NCBI GenBank assembly: GCA_027076405.1
Contig: JALTJN010000393.1
Location: 1 to 46,667, forward strand
Direction: 5' to 3'
DNA from: Chromatiales bacterium
GTDB lineage: Bacteria; Pseudomonadota; Gammaproteobacteria; UBA6429
Length of the DNA stretch: 46,667 nucleotides
A program made the translations under genes and the position numbers. Positions 21,056 to 31,970 of this stretch are shown here, piece after piece. The notes under the pieces were generated by a model. It ran no database searches and was not told where the DNA came from. It saw only the letters and a program-made list of their open reading frames with translations. Position 1 is the stretch's first letter. Every line of letters starts with the position of its first letter.

Positions 21056-21514
21056 ATGAAACATTTATTGGTGATACTTAGCTTAGTTATTTTGGCACCA
21101 GCACTATCACAGGCGAGTGATAATGGGTTGATTTCAAAAAAGAGCCATTACAGTGTAAAAGTGACTCTCGATCGTTTGGAGAATGTATTACGTAAAAAAG
21201 GTATTACCATTGTCACACGCTGGAGTCATGATGCCGGTGCAAAAAAAGCGGGTATTGCATTGCGTCCGACGGAGTTATTAATTTTTGGCAACCCAAAACT
21301 CGGCAGCCATTTTTTTACCAGTAAACAAACAGCGGGTATTGATTTACCAATGAAAGCACTGGCCTGGAAAGATAAAAAGGGCCAAGTGTGGTTAACATAT
21401 AATGATCCGTCTTATATCGCGAATCGCCATGGTATTGATAATCGTGCAAAAATAGTGAAAAAAATGACCGGCGCATTGAATAAATTAACCAATGTGGCGA
21501 CAGGTAACAAATAA
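21056..21514 (+). CDS. Secreted DUF302-domain protein
   Basis: This 152-residue protein has a clear signal peptide (MKHLLVILSLVILAPALSQA, cleavage after SQA). The mature part carries the DUF302 pattern: YSVKVTLDRLENVLRKKG, TRWSHDAGAKKAGIALRPTE, then LLIFGNPKLGSHFF and ALAWKDKKGQVWLTYNDP. DUF302 proteins are small alpha-beta proteins of unknown function, often periplasmic. The ribosome site AAGGAG is eight bases before the ATG. The gene is inserted between mnmG and rsmG, which are normally adjacent, and may be co-transcribed with rsmG (15-base gap). Confidence 0.88.
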   Translation: MKHLLVILSLVILAPALSQASDNGLISKKSHYSVKVTLDRLENVLRKKGITIVTRWSHDAGAKKAGIALRPTELLIFGNPKLGSHFFTSKQTAGIDLPMKALAWKDKKGQVWLTYNDPSYIANRHGIDNRAKIVKKMTGALNKLTNVATGNK

Positions 21515-21528
21515 AGTATGTTGTTTTT

Positions 21529-22170
21529 GTGAGTCAGTCAGATTTAAATGAAATATTGTCAAAAGGTTTGCGCCAGCTAAATTTGGCGCAGCCAGTTGAT
21601 GACAGGCAACAAGCGAGCTTAATTAAATACGTTGAGTTATTAAATAAGTGGAATAAAGCATATAACCTGACTGCGGTGCGTAAACCGGACCAAATGGTGA
21701 CTCGCCACCTGCTCGATAGTTTATCGATATGTCCCTATCTTCGTGGAAAACAGGTGTTAGATGTTGGAACGGGTGCAGGTTTGCCCGGTATACCTTTAGC
21801 GATTATCTTCCCCGAACGCCAATTTACGTTATTAGATAGTAATAATAAAAAGACAAGATTTGTCGTACAAGCTGTTTCAGAGCTCGAGTTACCCAATGTA
21901 GATGTGGTACAGTCGAGAGTCGAAGAATTTGAATCAAAAGCGCTTTTTGACACCATTATTACCCGTGCCTACTCGACTATTGGGGATATGATTGGGCAAA
22001 CTTCGCACTTACTAGCGTCGGATGGTGTTTTTTTAGCAATGAAAGGCACTAACCCCATTGCTGAAGTCGATGAATTAGCTTCAAATTATCGTGTTGAACA
22101 AACTCATAAAATAAAAGTGCCCGGTCTTGAAGAAGAAAGGCATTTGTTAGAAATTAAAAGCGTAAATTAA
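21529..22170 (+). CDS. rsmG: 16S rRNA (guanine527-N7)-methyltransferase RsmG
   Basis: RsmG (GidB) is a 213-residue SAM-dependent methyltransferase that modifies G527 of 16S rRNA; its loss gives low-level streptomycin resistance. Visible features are the N-terminal LLNKWNKAYNLTAVRKPDQM, the SAM motif VLDVGTGAGLPGIPLAI and TLLDSNNKKTRFV. The length is normal. The start is GTG at 21529 without a strong ribosome site. The nearby ATG at 21548 is out of frame. parA follows 30 bases later in the conserved rsmG-parA-parB order. Confidence 0.96.
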   Translation: MSQSDLNEILSKGLRQLNLAQPVDDRQQASLIKYVELLNKWNKAYNLTAVRKPDQMVTRHLLDSLSICPYLRGKQVLDVGTGAGLPGIPLAIIFPERQFTLLDSNNKKTRFVVQAVSELELPNVDVVQSRVEEFESKALFDTIITRAYSTIGDMIGQTSHLLASDGVFLAMKGTNPIAEVDELASNYRVEQTHKIKVPGLEEERHLLEIKSVN

Positions 22171-22200
22171 ATATACCACCAACAATCAGGAGTGGTCTGA

Positions 22201-23001
22201 ATGAGCAAGATAATTGCCATTGCAAATCAAAAAGGCGGTGTAGGTAAAACAACAACCTGCATTAATCTTGCGGCATCATTAGCTGCGACACATCGCAATG
22301 TTTTGTTGATCGACTTAGATCCTCAGGGCAATGCCACCATGGGCAGTGGTATCGACAAAAATTCAACAGAATATTCTACCTGCGACCTATTGCTGGGCGA
22401 GGTTGCGCTGTCTGATTTAGTTGTGAAAAAAGCAACAAATGAAGATGTTGAATATGATATTTTGCCGGGTAATGGTGATTTAACCGCAGCAGAAGTGGCG
22501 TTAATGGAAATGCCCAATCGCGAACGCCAATTACGTAATGCATTAGAAAATGTGCGTGACCAGTATGACTATATATTAATAGACTGCCCGCCTTCATTAA
22601 ATATGCTGACTTTAAACGCATTAGTGGCTGCCAATTCTGTCATGATTCCTATGCAGTGTGAATATTATGCGCTGGAAGGTTTATCGGCATTAATGGAAAC
22701 GGTTGAAAGTATTCGCAGTACAGTTAATCCGGAATTACATATTGAAGGTTTATTACGCACCATGTACGACCCGCGAAATAATCTGGCGAATGATGTTTCG
22801 GGCCAGTTGTTATTACATTTTCCGAAAAAAGTTTATCGTACCGTTATTCCGCGTAATGTTCGTTTGGCAGAAGCTCCGAGTCACGGTATTCCGGTGATTA
22901 GTTACGATAAATCATCACGTGGCGCCCTCGCCTATTTGGCATTAGCCGGTGAAATTTTACGTAACGATGAAAATGCCACGTTAGTGGGTGCAAGCGCTTA
23001 A
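22201..23001 (+). CDS. parA: Chromosome partitioning ATPase ParA (Soj)
   Basis: ParA is a 266-residue deviant-Walker ATPase that forms gradients on the nucleoid and pulls ParB-parS complexes. The motif KGGVGKTTTCINLAAS is at residues 11-26, with both lysines of the deviant Walker A. The DLDPQGNATMG motif and IDCPPSLNMLTLNAL follow. It has no N-terminal HTH, as expected for the short chromosomal type. A ribosome site (AGGAGTGG) precedes the ATG. It is followed 40 bases later by parB, and the partner parS sites lie in recF about 9 kb upstream. Confidence 0.97.
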   Translation: MSKIIAIANQKGGVGKTTTCINLAASLAATHRNVLLIDLDPQGNATMGSGIDKNSTEYSTCDLLLGEVALSDLVVKKATNEDVEYDILPGNGDLTAAEVALMEMPNRERQLRNALENVRDQYDYILIDCPPSLNMLTLNALVAANSVMIPMQCEYYALEGLSALMETVESIRSTVNPELHIEGLLRTMYDPRNNLANDVSGQLLLHFPKKVYRTVIPRNVRLAEAPSHGIPVISYDKSSRGALAYLALAGEILRNDENATLVGASA

Positions 23002-23041
23002 ACTGCGTTTTTAAAAAAAGAGATAGGTTAGTAGTTAAAAA

Positions 23042-23944
23042 ATGGCTAAAAAACGTGGATTAGGAAAAGGGCTGGAAGCATTACTGGGCTCTGGTGTGAC
23101 TCACTTAAAAGAAGAAGCGGCAGTGCCTGTTGCGGCAACAGATACAGAACAAACTTCATATAATGCAGAATTTCAACGTTTAGCCATTGACGTTATTCAA
23201 CGTGGGCGTTATCAGCCACGAACGAATTTTAATCTTGATGCCCTTCAGGAATTAGCGGATTCCATAAAAGCACAAGGCGTTGTGCAGCCGATCGTGGTTC
23301 GTCCATTATCTGCTACACCCGGTCAATATGAATTAGTTGCTGGTGAACGTCGCTGGCGTGCAGCACAACTTGCCGAGCTGCATGAAATTCCTGCCATTAT
23401 TCGTGATATTTCAGATCAAGAAACTATGGCAGTGGCGTTAATTGAAAATATTCAACGTCAGGAATTAAATCCAATCGAAGAAGCCAAAGCACTGGTTCGT
23501 TTAGTTGAAGAGTTTGGTTTAACACATCAGGAAGCGGCTGATGCAGTAGGTCGTTCACGTGTATCTGTTTCTAATCTTTTGCGTTTATTGACATTACAAA
23601 CGGATGTACGTCACATGCTTGAAGATGGCCAAATTGAAATGGGCCATGCTCGTGCTATATTGGGATTAGAAGGTACAACACAATTACAGGCAGCCAAAGA
23701 AGTTGCTAAAAAAGGCTTATCGGTTCGCGAAACAGAACAACTTGTTCGTCGTTTAAATAAACCCGAAGAAGCAAAGCCAAAAAAAGAAGGGCTCGATCCG
23801 GATACCCGTCGTTTACAAGAAGATCTGTCAGAAAAACTGGGTGCAAAAGTTGTTTTTCAACACGGTAATAACGGTAAAGGTAAAATGCTAATTCATTACA
23901 ACAGTATTGATGAGCTTGACGGTATACTGGATCATATTAAATAG
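23042..23944 (+). CDS. parB: Chromosome partitioning protein ParB (Spo0J)
   Basis: ParB is a 300-residue CTP-dependent DNA clamp that loads at parS and spreads. The start MAKKRGLGKGLEALLGS is the ParA-contacting segment. The CTPase domain contains IQRGRYQPRTNF, the box VAGERRWRAAQLAEL and ALIENIQRQELNPIEEA. The HTH region is LTHQEAADAVGRSRVSVSNLLRLL, described here by its ends. The C-terminal dimerisation domain (KLGAKVVFQH, GKMLIHYNSIDELDGIL) is complete. It follows parA. The atp operon usually follows parB but here is displaced by four unrelated genes. Confidence 0.97.
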   Translation: MAKKRGLGKGLEALLGSGVTHLKEEAAVPVAATDTEQTSYNAEFQRLAIDVIQRGRYQPRTNFNLDALQELADSIKAQGVVQPIVVRPLSATPGQYELVAGERRWRAAQLAELHEIPAIIRDISDQETMAVALIENIQRQELNPIEEAKALVRLVEEFGLTHQEAADAVGRSRVSVSNLLRLLTLQTDVRHMLEDGQIEMGHARAILGLEGTTQLQAAKEVAKKGLSVRETEQLVRRLNKPEEAKPKKEGLDPDTRRLQEDLSEKLGAKVVFQHGNNGKGKMLIHYNSIDELDGILDHIK

Positions 23945-24027
23945 CTTAAAAAGTTTTACGAGGAAGAAAATAACACTTATTATTTAATTTAAACAAAATT
24001 TTTATACGGACATTTGGAGAGGTTAGG

Positions 24028-24834
24028 ATGACTTTACGATACACATTAATTTTATTTGTTTCTTTTTTTGTTATATCTTGCGGTGGTGGCTCATCTGGCA
24101 CCGCATCTGTTACACCTGCTAGCAATTCAACGCTTTATCTCGGTTATTACACGGAAGACCCAACAGCGGATCCTAATGATCCAACACCGGGCGTAATTTA
24201 TATGTATGTACCGGATACCGACAGCAGCTTTAATGGTGAATTATTTTTTTCTTATGTTGGTTGTGTCGGTTCATTTGATACCGCTTTGGTGAATGGAGCG
24301 AGGACAGGAAATAATTTAGCCGGTACATGGTCAGGCAATATTGACGGTATAACCTCTTCCGGTAATTTTACGGCAACAACATCAAATGCAAGTAATAGTT
24401 ATATTGGTAGCTGGACACGCAATGGTGGCAGCCAAAACTTCAGTTTTGCTAGTAAACCAAATATATGTAGTTATACCTTTGCAGGTAAAGGTGCTTTTAA
24501 TTTATATAAAATTGCTAATGGTACTACACCCATCGCGATTGATATGACAAACCCGTTTAAACCGGTGTTTAGCTGGACAAACAGTGCCAATGTTAAAGCT
24601 TATGGCTTAAATGTTTTTGATAAAGCATGCCTGGTAAATGGTGGAACAATCAGTACATGTACTATGTGGGGTGATGTTGGTGGGGTTTCTACTTCGATTA
24701 CTTATGGCGCAGGGAATAGTAATTTTTCTGCGAAAAATTTAGTCTCAGGAAATACCTATGTTGTCGTTTATGTGTCTGCTGATACAAATGGTAGTGTGCT
24801 GGATTTTGCCAGCAATGAATTTTTAGTCCCTTAA
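24028..24834 (+). CDS. Hypothetical surface or periplasmic lipoprotein
   Basis: This 268-residue protein has an N-terminal hydrophobic segment and the lipobox VISC (Cys18), followed by GGGSSGT, a typical flexible lipoprotein linker. The mature part is rich in Asn, Ser, Thr and Gly (for example TGNNLAGTWSGNIDGITSSGN) and contains repeated short beta-strand-like stretches and four to five cysteines. I do not recognise the family. The ribosome site GGAGAGG is about seven bases before the ATG. It is the first of four genes inserted between parB and the atp operon and ends at a strong bidirectional terminator. Its composition differs from the housekeeping genes, as expected for an exported protein. 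Confidence 0.8.
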   Translation: MTLRYTLILFVSFFVISCGGGSSGTASVTPASNSTLYLGYYTEDPTADPNDPTPGVIYMYVPDTDSSFNGELFFSYVGCVGSFDTALVNGARTGNNLAGTWSGNIDGITSSGNFTATTSNASNSYIGSWTRNGGSQNFSFASKPNICSYTFAGKGAFNLYKIANGTTPIAIDMTNPFKPVFSWTNSANVKAYGLNVFDKACLVNGGTISTCTMWGDVGGVSTSITYGAGNSNFSAKNLVSGNTYVVVYVSADTNGSVLDFASNEFLVP

Positions 24835-24884
24835 GCAAAATACTTACAATATAAATTAAAGCTAGGTAATAATTTTTAGTAAAT

Positions 24885-24919
24885 AAAATCCGTTATTATA
24901 TTTTATAATAACGGATTTT
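24885..24919. terminator. Bidirectional intrinsic terminator
   Basis: AAAATCCGTTATTATA (24885-24900) and TATAATAACGGATTTT (24904-24919) form a perfect 16-base stem around a 3-base loop, with T-runs on both strands. It lies between the convergent lipoprotein and cytochrome genes and should serve both. Confidence 0.92.
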
Positions 24920-24934
24920 TTATTTTAGAAATAC

Positions 24935-25618
24935 TTAGTGGGTATGACCATCATCATGGTGAGAGTTTGATTTTTTTATAACTGGAGCATCATGATGATC
25001 CGTGGATGGTGTGGTATTTGAATGATGATGCCCTTTAGCTGAAGCATTGTCACCACTATGATGATCGTCACTACCTGATTCAGCATGGCCACCACCCTTA
25101 TGAGTATGTGAGCCACTTTCTACCAATGCTTGGTATTGTTCGGGTGTCATTTTGCCCATGGCAGAAATAGTCGAGATTAAATCCCAAATCTGTTCATCAC
25201 TATTATAGATGCCCCATGCTGGCATGCCTGTCATTTTAATACCGTTTTTAATGACCCAAAAAGTATTTGTTGCCGGCATTTCAGAGAAGTGTTCATCTTT
25301 ATAGAGTACAGGCGGTTGCGGATTGAGACCTTCAAATAATTCAGATGTTTTTACGCCGGGAGCTAAATGACACTGCGCACACATGGCATCATAATTCGCC
25401 GCACCGCGTTGAATACGCGCTTCATCGGTTAAATCAGGAACATCAATATCATCTGCACGAGTACTGATTGAGCGGTTACGAACAACTTCTAAAAATTCAG
25501 TGGTTATCCCCCAGTGTTTGTCATTTGCAGCGACATTGAAGATACCAAACCAGATAAAGCTGATACCTGCAATCGCAGTGATGGTCAGGAGAATGATAAT
25601 TTTTTTAATACTCAACAT
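24935..25618 (-). CDS. Membrane-anchored cytochrome c with histidine-rich tail
   Basis: This 227-residue c-type cytochrome has one N-terminal membrane anchor or uncleaved signal (IIILLTITAIAGISFIWFGIF). A class I cytochrome domain follows, with heme site CAQCH at residues 80-84 and likely axial Met132 in TGMPAWG. From about residue 170 the chain becomes a low-complexity tail with roughly 14 histidines in 60 residues, ending HHDDGHTH, probably able to bind metal ions such as copper, zinc or nickel. The domain resembles the mono-heme cytochromes often found near metal-resistance or copper genes. None are seen here, so its electron partner is unknown. It may be the fourth accessory gene of the parB-atpI insertion and faces a shared terminator. 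Confidence 0.85.
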   Translation of the reverse strand: MLSIKKIIILLTITAIAGISFIWFGIFNVAANDKHWGITTEFLEVVRNRSISTRADDIDVPDLTDEARIQRGAANYDAMCAQCHLAPGVKTSELFEGLNPQPPVLYKDEHFSEMPATNTFWVIKNGIKMTGMPAWGIYNSDEQIWDLISTISAMGKMTPEQYQALVESGSHTHKGGGHAESGSDDHHSGDNASAKGHHHSNTTPSTDHHDAPVIKKSNSHHDDGHTH

Positions 25619-25779
25619 TTTAGTTGTTCCCGGAATTTATATTTAAAATAGTTATTGGCACTGTAGAGTGAACCTTGATTGAAAAGTTCCATAGATAATG
25701 GAGATATTCAATCTTTTAGGTTGATGATATTAAAGGTTTGAGTTTATTTTGGATATGGTTGAGAGAAATAATAGAAGTT

Positions 25780-25806
25780 AAGGCAGCATAATGTTTTTGC
25801 TGCCTT
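25780..25806 (-). terminator. Probable terminator of the secreted unknown gene
   Basis: AAGGCAGC (25780-25787) pairs with GCTGCCTT (25799-25806) around an 11-base loop. It lies 12 bases past the stop of the leftward gene at 25819-26445. The T-run is weak on that strand, so termination may be partial. The rest of the 200-base gap upstream of the cytochrome gene shows nothing clear. Confidence 0.55.
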
Positions 25807-25818
25807 ATTGTTAATTCT

Positions 25819-26445
25819 TTATCCGCATTTTAATGCATTCACTTCTTTATTTAATTCATTCCATAATGGATGAGATCTGTTTTGAGGTGAAAGTGAATAA
25901 TGAATGGCACGATGGTTGTCAGAACAAAGCCAGGTTGTAATTTTAGCATTAAGCTTTATGGCTTTGCCGGTTGTAAAAGAGTCAAATATTGTCAGTTCAA
26001 ATAATTGGCTACGACGCTTACCGTTGTCTTTAACTATCCAGTCAGATTTAGTCGTTACAATAATTTTGTTTGCAGGATAATTTTTGTTTTGTTTATCACC
26101 GAGTCCTCTGGCTAAACCGGTAAAGTAGTGATGAGTTTCATCAATAAGTTCATTGGTTGTTGGAACAGATGTTTGATCAACCAGTAATGCAAAGGCATAT
26201 GTCCAAAAGCCGTTTGAAGCTGCATCATAAAATCCCTCATGAAAGCGGATCACTTCCCGGCCGGTATATTTCATATCTTTAGCAAACCAGGTTGGTACGT
26301 CAAAGATCCCTCCTTCCCAGCCATTTGGCGATTTCCAGTTAAAATTTTCATATTTTGTTTGCGCAGCAAATGAGCTGGTGGAGCTCAAAAACAATACAAG
26401 CGATATAGCGGTGACTAATTTAAAAATAATCATTGTGTTCTTCAT
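25819..26445 (-). CDS. Secreted protein of unknown function
   Basis: This 208-residue protein has a signal peptide (hydrophobic VTAISLVLFLSSTSSFA, likely cut after SFA near residue 28). The mature sequence has many aromatic residues near the start (YENFNWKSPNGWEGGIFDVP), then a HEGFYDAASNGFW segment and two late cysteines (TWLCSDN and ALKCG) that may form a disulfide. I do not recognise the family. It is divergent from an adjacent LysR regulator with 122 bases between starts, the classic arrangement of a LysR target gene. That makes regulation by that protein a reasonable inference. Confidence 0.75.
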   Translation of the reverse strand: MKNTMIIFKLVTAISLVLFLSSTSSFAAQTKYENFNWKSPNGWEGGIFDVPTWFAKDMKYTGREVIRFHEGFYDAASNGFWTYAFALLVDQTSVPTTNELIDETHHYFTGLARGLGDKQNKNYPANKIIVTTKSDWIVKDNGKRRSQLFELTIFDSFTTGKAIKLNAKITTWLCSDNHRAIHYSLSPQNRSHPLWNELNKEVNALKCG

Positions 26446-26567
26446 ATTAATGTCCTTTTTTTATTTCCTTTAGTGAAGTGTTAATTGAGTGTACTATTGT
26501 TGTAATAATTGAATATATATATGAAATAGCAATTTAATTTTCTATATTTGGGATAATAGGATGAGTT

Positions 26568-27476
26568 ATGGACTTAAATGCAGCGGCACTGTTCGTAAAA
26601 GTGGTTGAGTGCAAGAGTTTTTCGAAGGCCGCAGATAAAACAGGCGTTTCAACCTCGTCGATTAGCCGGAAAGTGTCTGAGCTAGAGGCAAGCCTGAATA
26701 TTCAGCTATTGGAGCGAACAACGCGAACACTGCGTTTAACAGACCAAGGCAGAATTTTTTATGAAAAAGTACACCCCGCTGTTTATATGCTTGATTCTGC
26801 AAAGCTGGAATTACTCGATAACAAGCTTGAAACAAAGGGCACACTAAGAATAACCGTGCCAGCCGGGTTGGAAGAAAGCTTAATTATTCCCTTATTGGCT
26901 GAATTTCAAAAAATATATCCGGATGTTTGTTTAAAGGTGATTGCATCAGGTGCGAATCTAAAATTTGTCGAGGACGGGATAGATATTGCACTTAGAGTGG
27001 GTGAATTAAAAGACAGTCATACCATTGCACATACACTTTTAGAGTATCACCATATTCTGGTAGCAAGCCCATTATATATAAAGAGTAACAAGAATCCCGC
27101 TCAACCAGCAGAATTAGCTGATCATAAATTAATTTGTGGTACTAACTGGCATAACGATACTCAGTGGGTATTCTCGAAGGGTAAAAATAAATTCACCCTG
27201 GAGGTAAATGAGGCCCTTTCTCTCAATCACTATGCGGCCATACAACTTGCAGCAGAAAAAGGGATGGGGATTGCCGAATTACCCATGGTCAATTGTGCTG
27301 AAGCGATTGAACAGGGTCGTCTGGTACCGGTTATGCCGGCCTGGCGAATCAGTGTTTATGGTGCAGAGACGCTCAAGCTTTCAATTATTTACACATCGAA
27401 CAGATATAACTCTAAATTAATTACCAGTTTTAAAAATTTTTGTCTGGCGTATTTTAGGGGGGATCAGCCAATCTAA
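26568..27476 (+). CDS. LysR-family transcriptional regulator
   Basis: This is a 302-residue LysR-type regulator. The N-terminal winged HTH is MDLNAAALFVKVVECKSFSK and the AADKTGVSTSSISRKVSELE helices, followed by LLERTTRTLRLTDQG. The substrate-binding domain occupies residues ~90-295 (GTLRITVPAGLEESLIIPLL, LRVGELKDSHTIAHTLL, GMGIAELP). It resembles the CrgA/AaeR-like branch that often controls a divergent gene, here the secreted unknown protein. No T-N11-A operator could be singled out in the AT-rich intergenic region. The inducer is unknown. Confidence 0.93.
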   Translation: MDLNAAALFVKVVECKSFSKAADKTGVSTSSISRKVSELEASLNIQLLERTTRTLRLTDQGRIFYEKVHPAVYMLDSAKLELLDNKLETKGTLRITVPAGLEESLIIPLLAEFQKIYPDVCLKVIASGANLKFVEDGIDIALRVGELKDSHTIAHTLLEYHHILVASPLYIKSNKNPAQPAELADHKLICGTNWHNDTQWVFSKGKNKFTLEVNEALSLNHYAAIQLAAEKGMGIAELPMVNCAEAIEQGRLVPVMPAWRISVYGAETLKLSIIYTSNRYNSKLITSFKNFCLAYFRGDQPI

Positions 27477-27527
27477 ATGGAATAATGCATAATTTTTGTC
27501 AATTTATTGGGTTATTAAACTAAGTTA

Positions 27528-27556
27528 TTGACCCCCCTTATAGCCTCGATTATAAT
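27528..27556 (+). promoter_or_regulatory. Sigma70 promoter of the ATP synthase operon
   Basis: TTGACC (27528-27533) and a perfect TATAAT (27551-27556) are separated by exactly 17 bases. It lies about 45 bases before the atpI start, giving a short leader with the ribosome site AGGAAG at 27587-27592. Confidence 0.88.
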
Positions 27557-27602
27557 TCGCGCGCCTTGAACCTGTAGAGCACTTTTAGGAAGATGTTTGA
27601 CC

Positions 27603-28957
<1,355 letters not shown>

Positions 28958-28998
28958 AATGTTTTATAGATTTTAACTTTTTTAAATTTTTGTATTAG

Positions 28999-29250
<252 letters not shown>

Positions 29251-29302
29251 GAAACGATTGAGTTTATTAAATCCAACTTTAAATTAAAGTAAGGCTTTTA
29301 TA

Positions 29303-29773
29303 ATGAATATAAACCTCACCCTAATCGGACAATCGATTACGTTTATTTTCTTTGTCATGTTTGTGATGAAGTTTGTCTGGCCTCCATTGGTGGCGGCATT
29401 AGAAGAACGTAAGAAGACGATTGCTGACGGACTCGCAGCTGCTGAAAAAGGCAAGCTCGACGGTGAACTTGCTAAGCAAAAAGTACTAGATACTTTGAAA
29501 GATGCAAAAGCTCAGGCACAGGATATTATTAATCTTGCCGAGAAGCGTGCGAGTGAAATCGTTGAAGAGTCAAAAGAAACTGCACGAGCAGAAGGCGAAC
29601 GTATTATCGCTGCTGCAAATGCAGAGCTTGAACAAGAAGTGAATCGTGCTCGCGAACAATTGCGAGGACAAGTTGTGTCGTTAGCAGTCTCTGGTGCTAG
29701 TAAAGTACTTAAGCATGAAATCGACGAAAAAGCGAACGATGATCTATTGAAAGATCTGGTTGCTCAACTGTAA
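29303..29773 (+). CDS. atpF: ATP synthase Fo subunit b
   Basis: Subunit b is 156 residues, the same length as in E. coli. It has one N-terminal helix ([22 protein letters not shown]) and a long charged coiled coil ([18 protein letters not shown] onward) that dimerises as the peripheral stalk. The C-terminus contacts delta. It follows atpE and precedes atpH by 16 bases. Nothing unusual was seen. Confidence 0.97.
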   Translation: MNINLTLIGQSITFIFFVMFVMKFVWPPLVAALEERKKTIADGLAAAEKGKLDGELAKQKVLDTLKDAKAQAQDIINLAEKRASEIVEESKETARAEGERIIAAANAELEQEVNRAREQLRGQVVSLAVSGASKVLKHEIDEKANDDLLKDLVAQL

Positions 29774-29789
29774 TTAAAGGACGCAGACA

Positions 29790-30326
29790 ATGGCAGAAAA
29801 CAGCACAATTGCTCGTCCCTATGCTCAGGCCGCTTTTGATATTGCTAATGAAAAAAGCGATTTAAAAAACTGGTCTGACATGCTGCAACTTATAGCAATG
29901 GTTACATCTGATGCTGTAATGAGCGATATGATCAGCAACCCTTCTATCGAAAGAGAGAAGATTGTTGAAGTTATTGTTGATGTTTGTGGTGATAATCTAA
30001 ATGACCTGGCAAAAAACTTTGTTAGAGTTTTAGCTGATAATGGTCGTTTAAATATTATGACAGAGATTGCTCTTGGGTTTGAAGAGCATCGCGCAGAAGC
30101 AGAAAAAACAGTTGAAGCAGAAGTGACTTCCGCTTTTCCATTAAGTGATGCACAGATTAAATCAATGACAGAAGCGTTGAAAAAACGTTTAGGTCGTGAA
30201 GTAACATTAAAGACAAGTATTGACGAATCCATCGTTGGTGGCGCAATTATTCGCGCAGGTGATTTAATGATTGATGGTTCTGTCTCAGGTCAGCTAGATA
30301 AGCTGGCAACTACCTTAATGAAGTAA
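29790..30326 (+). CDS. atpH: ATP synthase F1 subunit delta
   Basis: The 178-residue delta subunit joins the peripheral stalk to F1. The N-terminal helical bundle begins with ENSTIARPYAQAAFDIANE. The C-terminal segment KRLGREVTLKTSIDESIVGG, followed by IRAGDLMIDGSV, is the family signature. The length matches E. coli. It follows atpF and is 82 bases before atpA. Confidence 0.97.
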   Translation: MAENSTIARPYAQAAFDIANEKSDLKNWSDMLQLIAMVTSDAVMSDMISNPSIEREKIVEVIVDVCGDNLNDLAKNFVRVLADNGRLNIMTEIALGFEEHRAEAEKTVEAEVTSAFPLSDAQIKSMTEALKKRLGREVTLKTSIDESIVGGAIIRAGDLMIDGSVSGQLDKLATTLMK

Positions 30327-30408
30327 TTGAGTTTGAAGTAAGTTAGCTTGATTTAACTATATTAAGTAACAGTTTCTAAATATTTTATAAATTTTAAGGA
30401 TTACAACT

Positions 30409-31950
30409 ATGCAATTGAATCCATCTGAAATCAGCGAACTGATTAAGAAACGGGTCGAAGGCTTTGATGCGAGCACCGAAGCACGCAATGAAGGTACCGT
30501 TGTTAGTGTGGCTGATGGTGTTGTACAAATACATGGCTTAAACGAAGTTATGTCTGGTGAAATGATCGAGTTTCCTAATGACATATACGGAATGGCGCTT
30601 AACCTGGAGCAAGACTCTGTAGGTGCGGTAATCTTGGGTGATTACGAAGGTATTTCTGAAGGCGACAAAGTTAAATGTACCGGTCGAATTCTGGAAGTTC
30701 CAACGGGTGAAGCAATGCGCGGTCGTGTTGTTGATGCGCTTGGTATGCCTATCGACGGTAAAGGTCCGATTAAAGCGGAATCTTCATCACCAATTGAAAA
30801 AGTTGCACCTGGCGTTATGGCACGTAAATCAGTTGATCAACCTGTTCAGTTAGGTTTGAAATCAGTTGATGCAATGGTGCCAATTGGTCGTGGTCAACGT
30901 GAACTCATTATCGGCGATCGCCAGACAGGTAAAACGGCTATCGCTATCGATGCCATCATCAACCAAAAAGACACAGGTGTTACTTGTATCTATGTTGCGA
31001 TTGGTCAAAAAGCCTCTTCAGTTGCGAACGTTGTTCGTAAGTTAGAAGAACATGGCGCCATGGAACACACCATTATTGTTGCGGCGAACGCATCTGATTC
31101 AGCGGCAATGCAATTTATTGCACCTTATGCCGGTTGTTCAATGGGTGAATATTTCCGCGATAAAGGTGAAGACGCTTTAATCGTTTATGATGATTTAACC
31201 AAGCAAGCATGGGCTTATCGTCAAGTATCATTATTACTACGTCGTCCTCCGGGTCGTGAAGCTTACCCTGGTGATGTTTTCTATTTGCATTCACGTTTAT
31301 TAGAGCGTTCAGCTCGTATTAATGCTGAAGAAGTAGAAAAGAACACGAATGGTGCGGTAAAAGGTCAAACAGGTTCTTTAACTGCTTTGCCGATTATCGA
31401 AACTCAGGCTGGTGACGTATCTGCATTCGTACCGACTAACGTAATCTCAATTACCGATGGTCAGATCTTCCTGGAATCTGATTTATTTAACGCAGGTATT
31501 CGTCCAGCGATTAACGCCGGTCTTTCAGTATCGCGTGTTGGTGGTGCGGCGCAAACTAAAATTATCAAGAAATTAGGTGGTGGTACTCGTTTAGCACTTG
31601 CACAATATCGTGAATTAGCAGCATTTGCCCAGTTCGCTTCAGATTTGGATGAAGCAACACGTAACCAGATTGAACGTGGTCAACGTGTTATGGAGTTGAT
31701 GAAACAGAAACAATACTCACCAATGAAAGTCGCTGAGCAAGCATTCTCTTTATATGCTGCGAATGAAGGTTATCTTGATGACGTTGATGTAGCTAAAATT
31801 GTAGATTTTGAATCGGCGATGCAAGCATATATGAAGTCTAACAATGCTGAACTCATTGCTAAAATTAACGACACTGGCGATTTTAATGACGAAATCGAAG
31901 GCGCGATGAAAGCGGCTCTTGATAAGTTCAAAGAAAGCGCGACTTGGTAA
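30409..31950 (+). CDS. atpA: ATP synthase F1 subunit alpha
   Basis: The alpha subunit is 513 residues, as in E. coli, and forms the F1 hexamer with beta, holding non-catalytic nucleotides. The start [19 protein letters not shown], the P-loop [15 protein letters not shown] near residue 169 and the family signature [14 protein letters not shown] (near 375) are all seen, as is the downstream [14 protein letters not shown] ribosome site (AAGGA) is well placed. It lies within the operon between atpH and atpG. Confidence 0.98.
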   Translation: MQLNPSEISELIKKRVEGFDASTEARNEGTVVSVADGVVQIHGLNEVMSGEMIEFPNDIYGMALNLEQDSVGAVILGDYEGISEGDKVKCTGRILEVPTGEAMRGRVVDALGMPIDGKGPIKAESSSPIEKVAPGVMARKSVDQPVQLGLKSVDAMVPIGRGQRELIIGDRQTGKTAIAIDAIINQKDTGVTCIYVAIGQKASSVANVVRKLEEHGAMEHTIIVAANASDSAAMQFIAPYAGCSMGEYFRDKGEDALIVYDDLTKQAWAYRQVSLLLRRPPGREAYPGDVFYLHSRLLERSARINAEEVEKNTNGAVKGQTGSLTALPIIETQAGDVSAFVPTNVISITDGQIFLESDLFNAGIRPAINAGLSVSRVGGAAQTKIIKKLGGGTRLALAQYRELAAFAQFASDLDEATRNQIERGQRVMELMKQKQYSPMKVAEQAFSLYAANEGYLDDVDVAKIVDFESAMQAYMKSNNAELIAKINDTGDFNDEIEGAMKAALDKFKESATW

Positions 31951-31970
31951 CGGAACCGGAGATATAGGCC

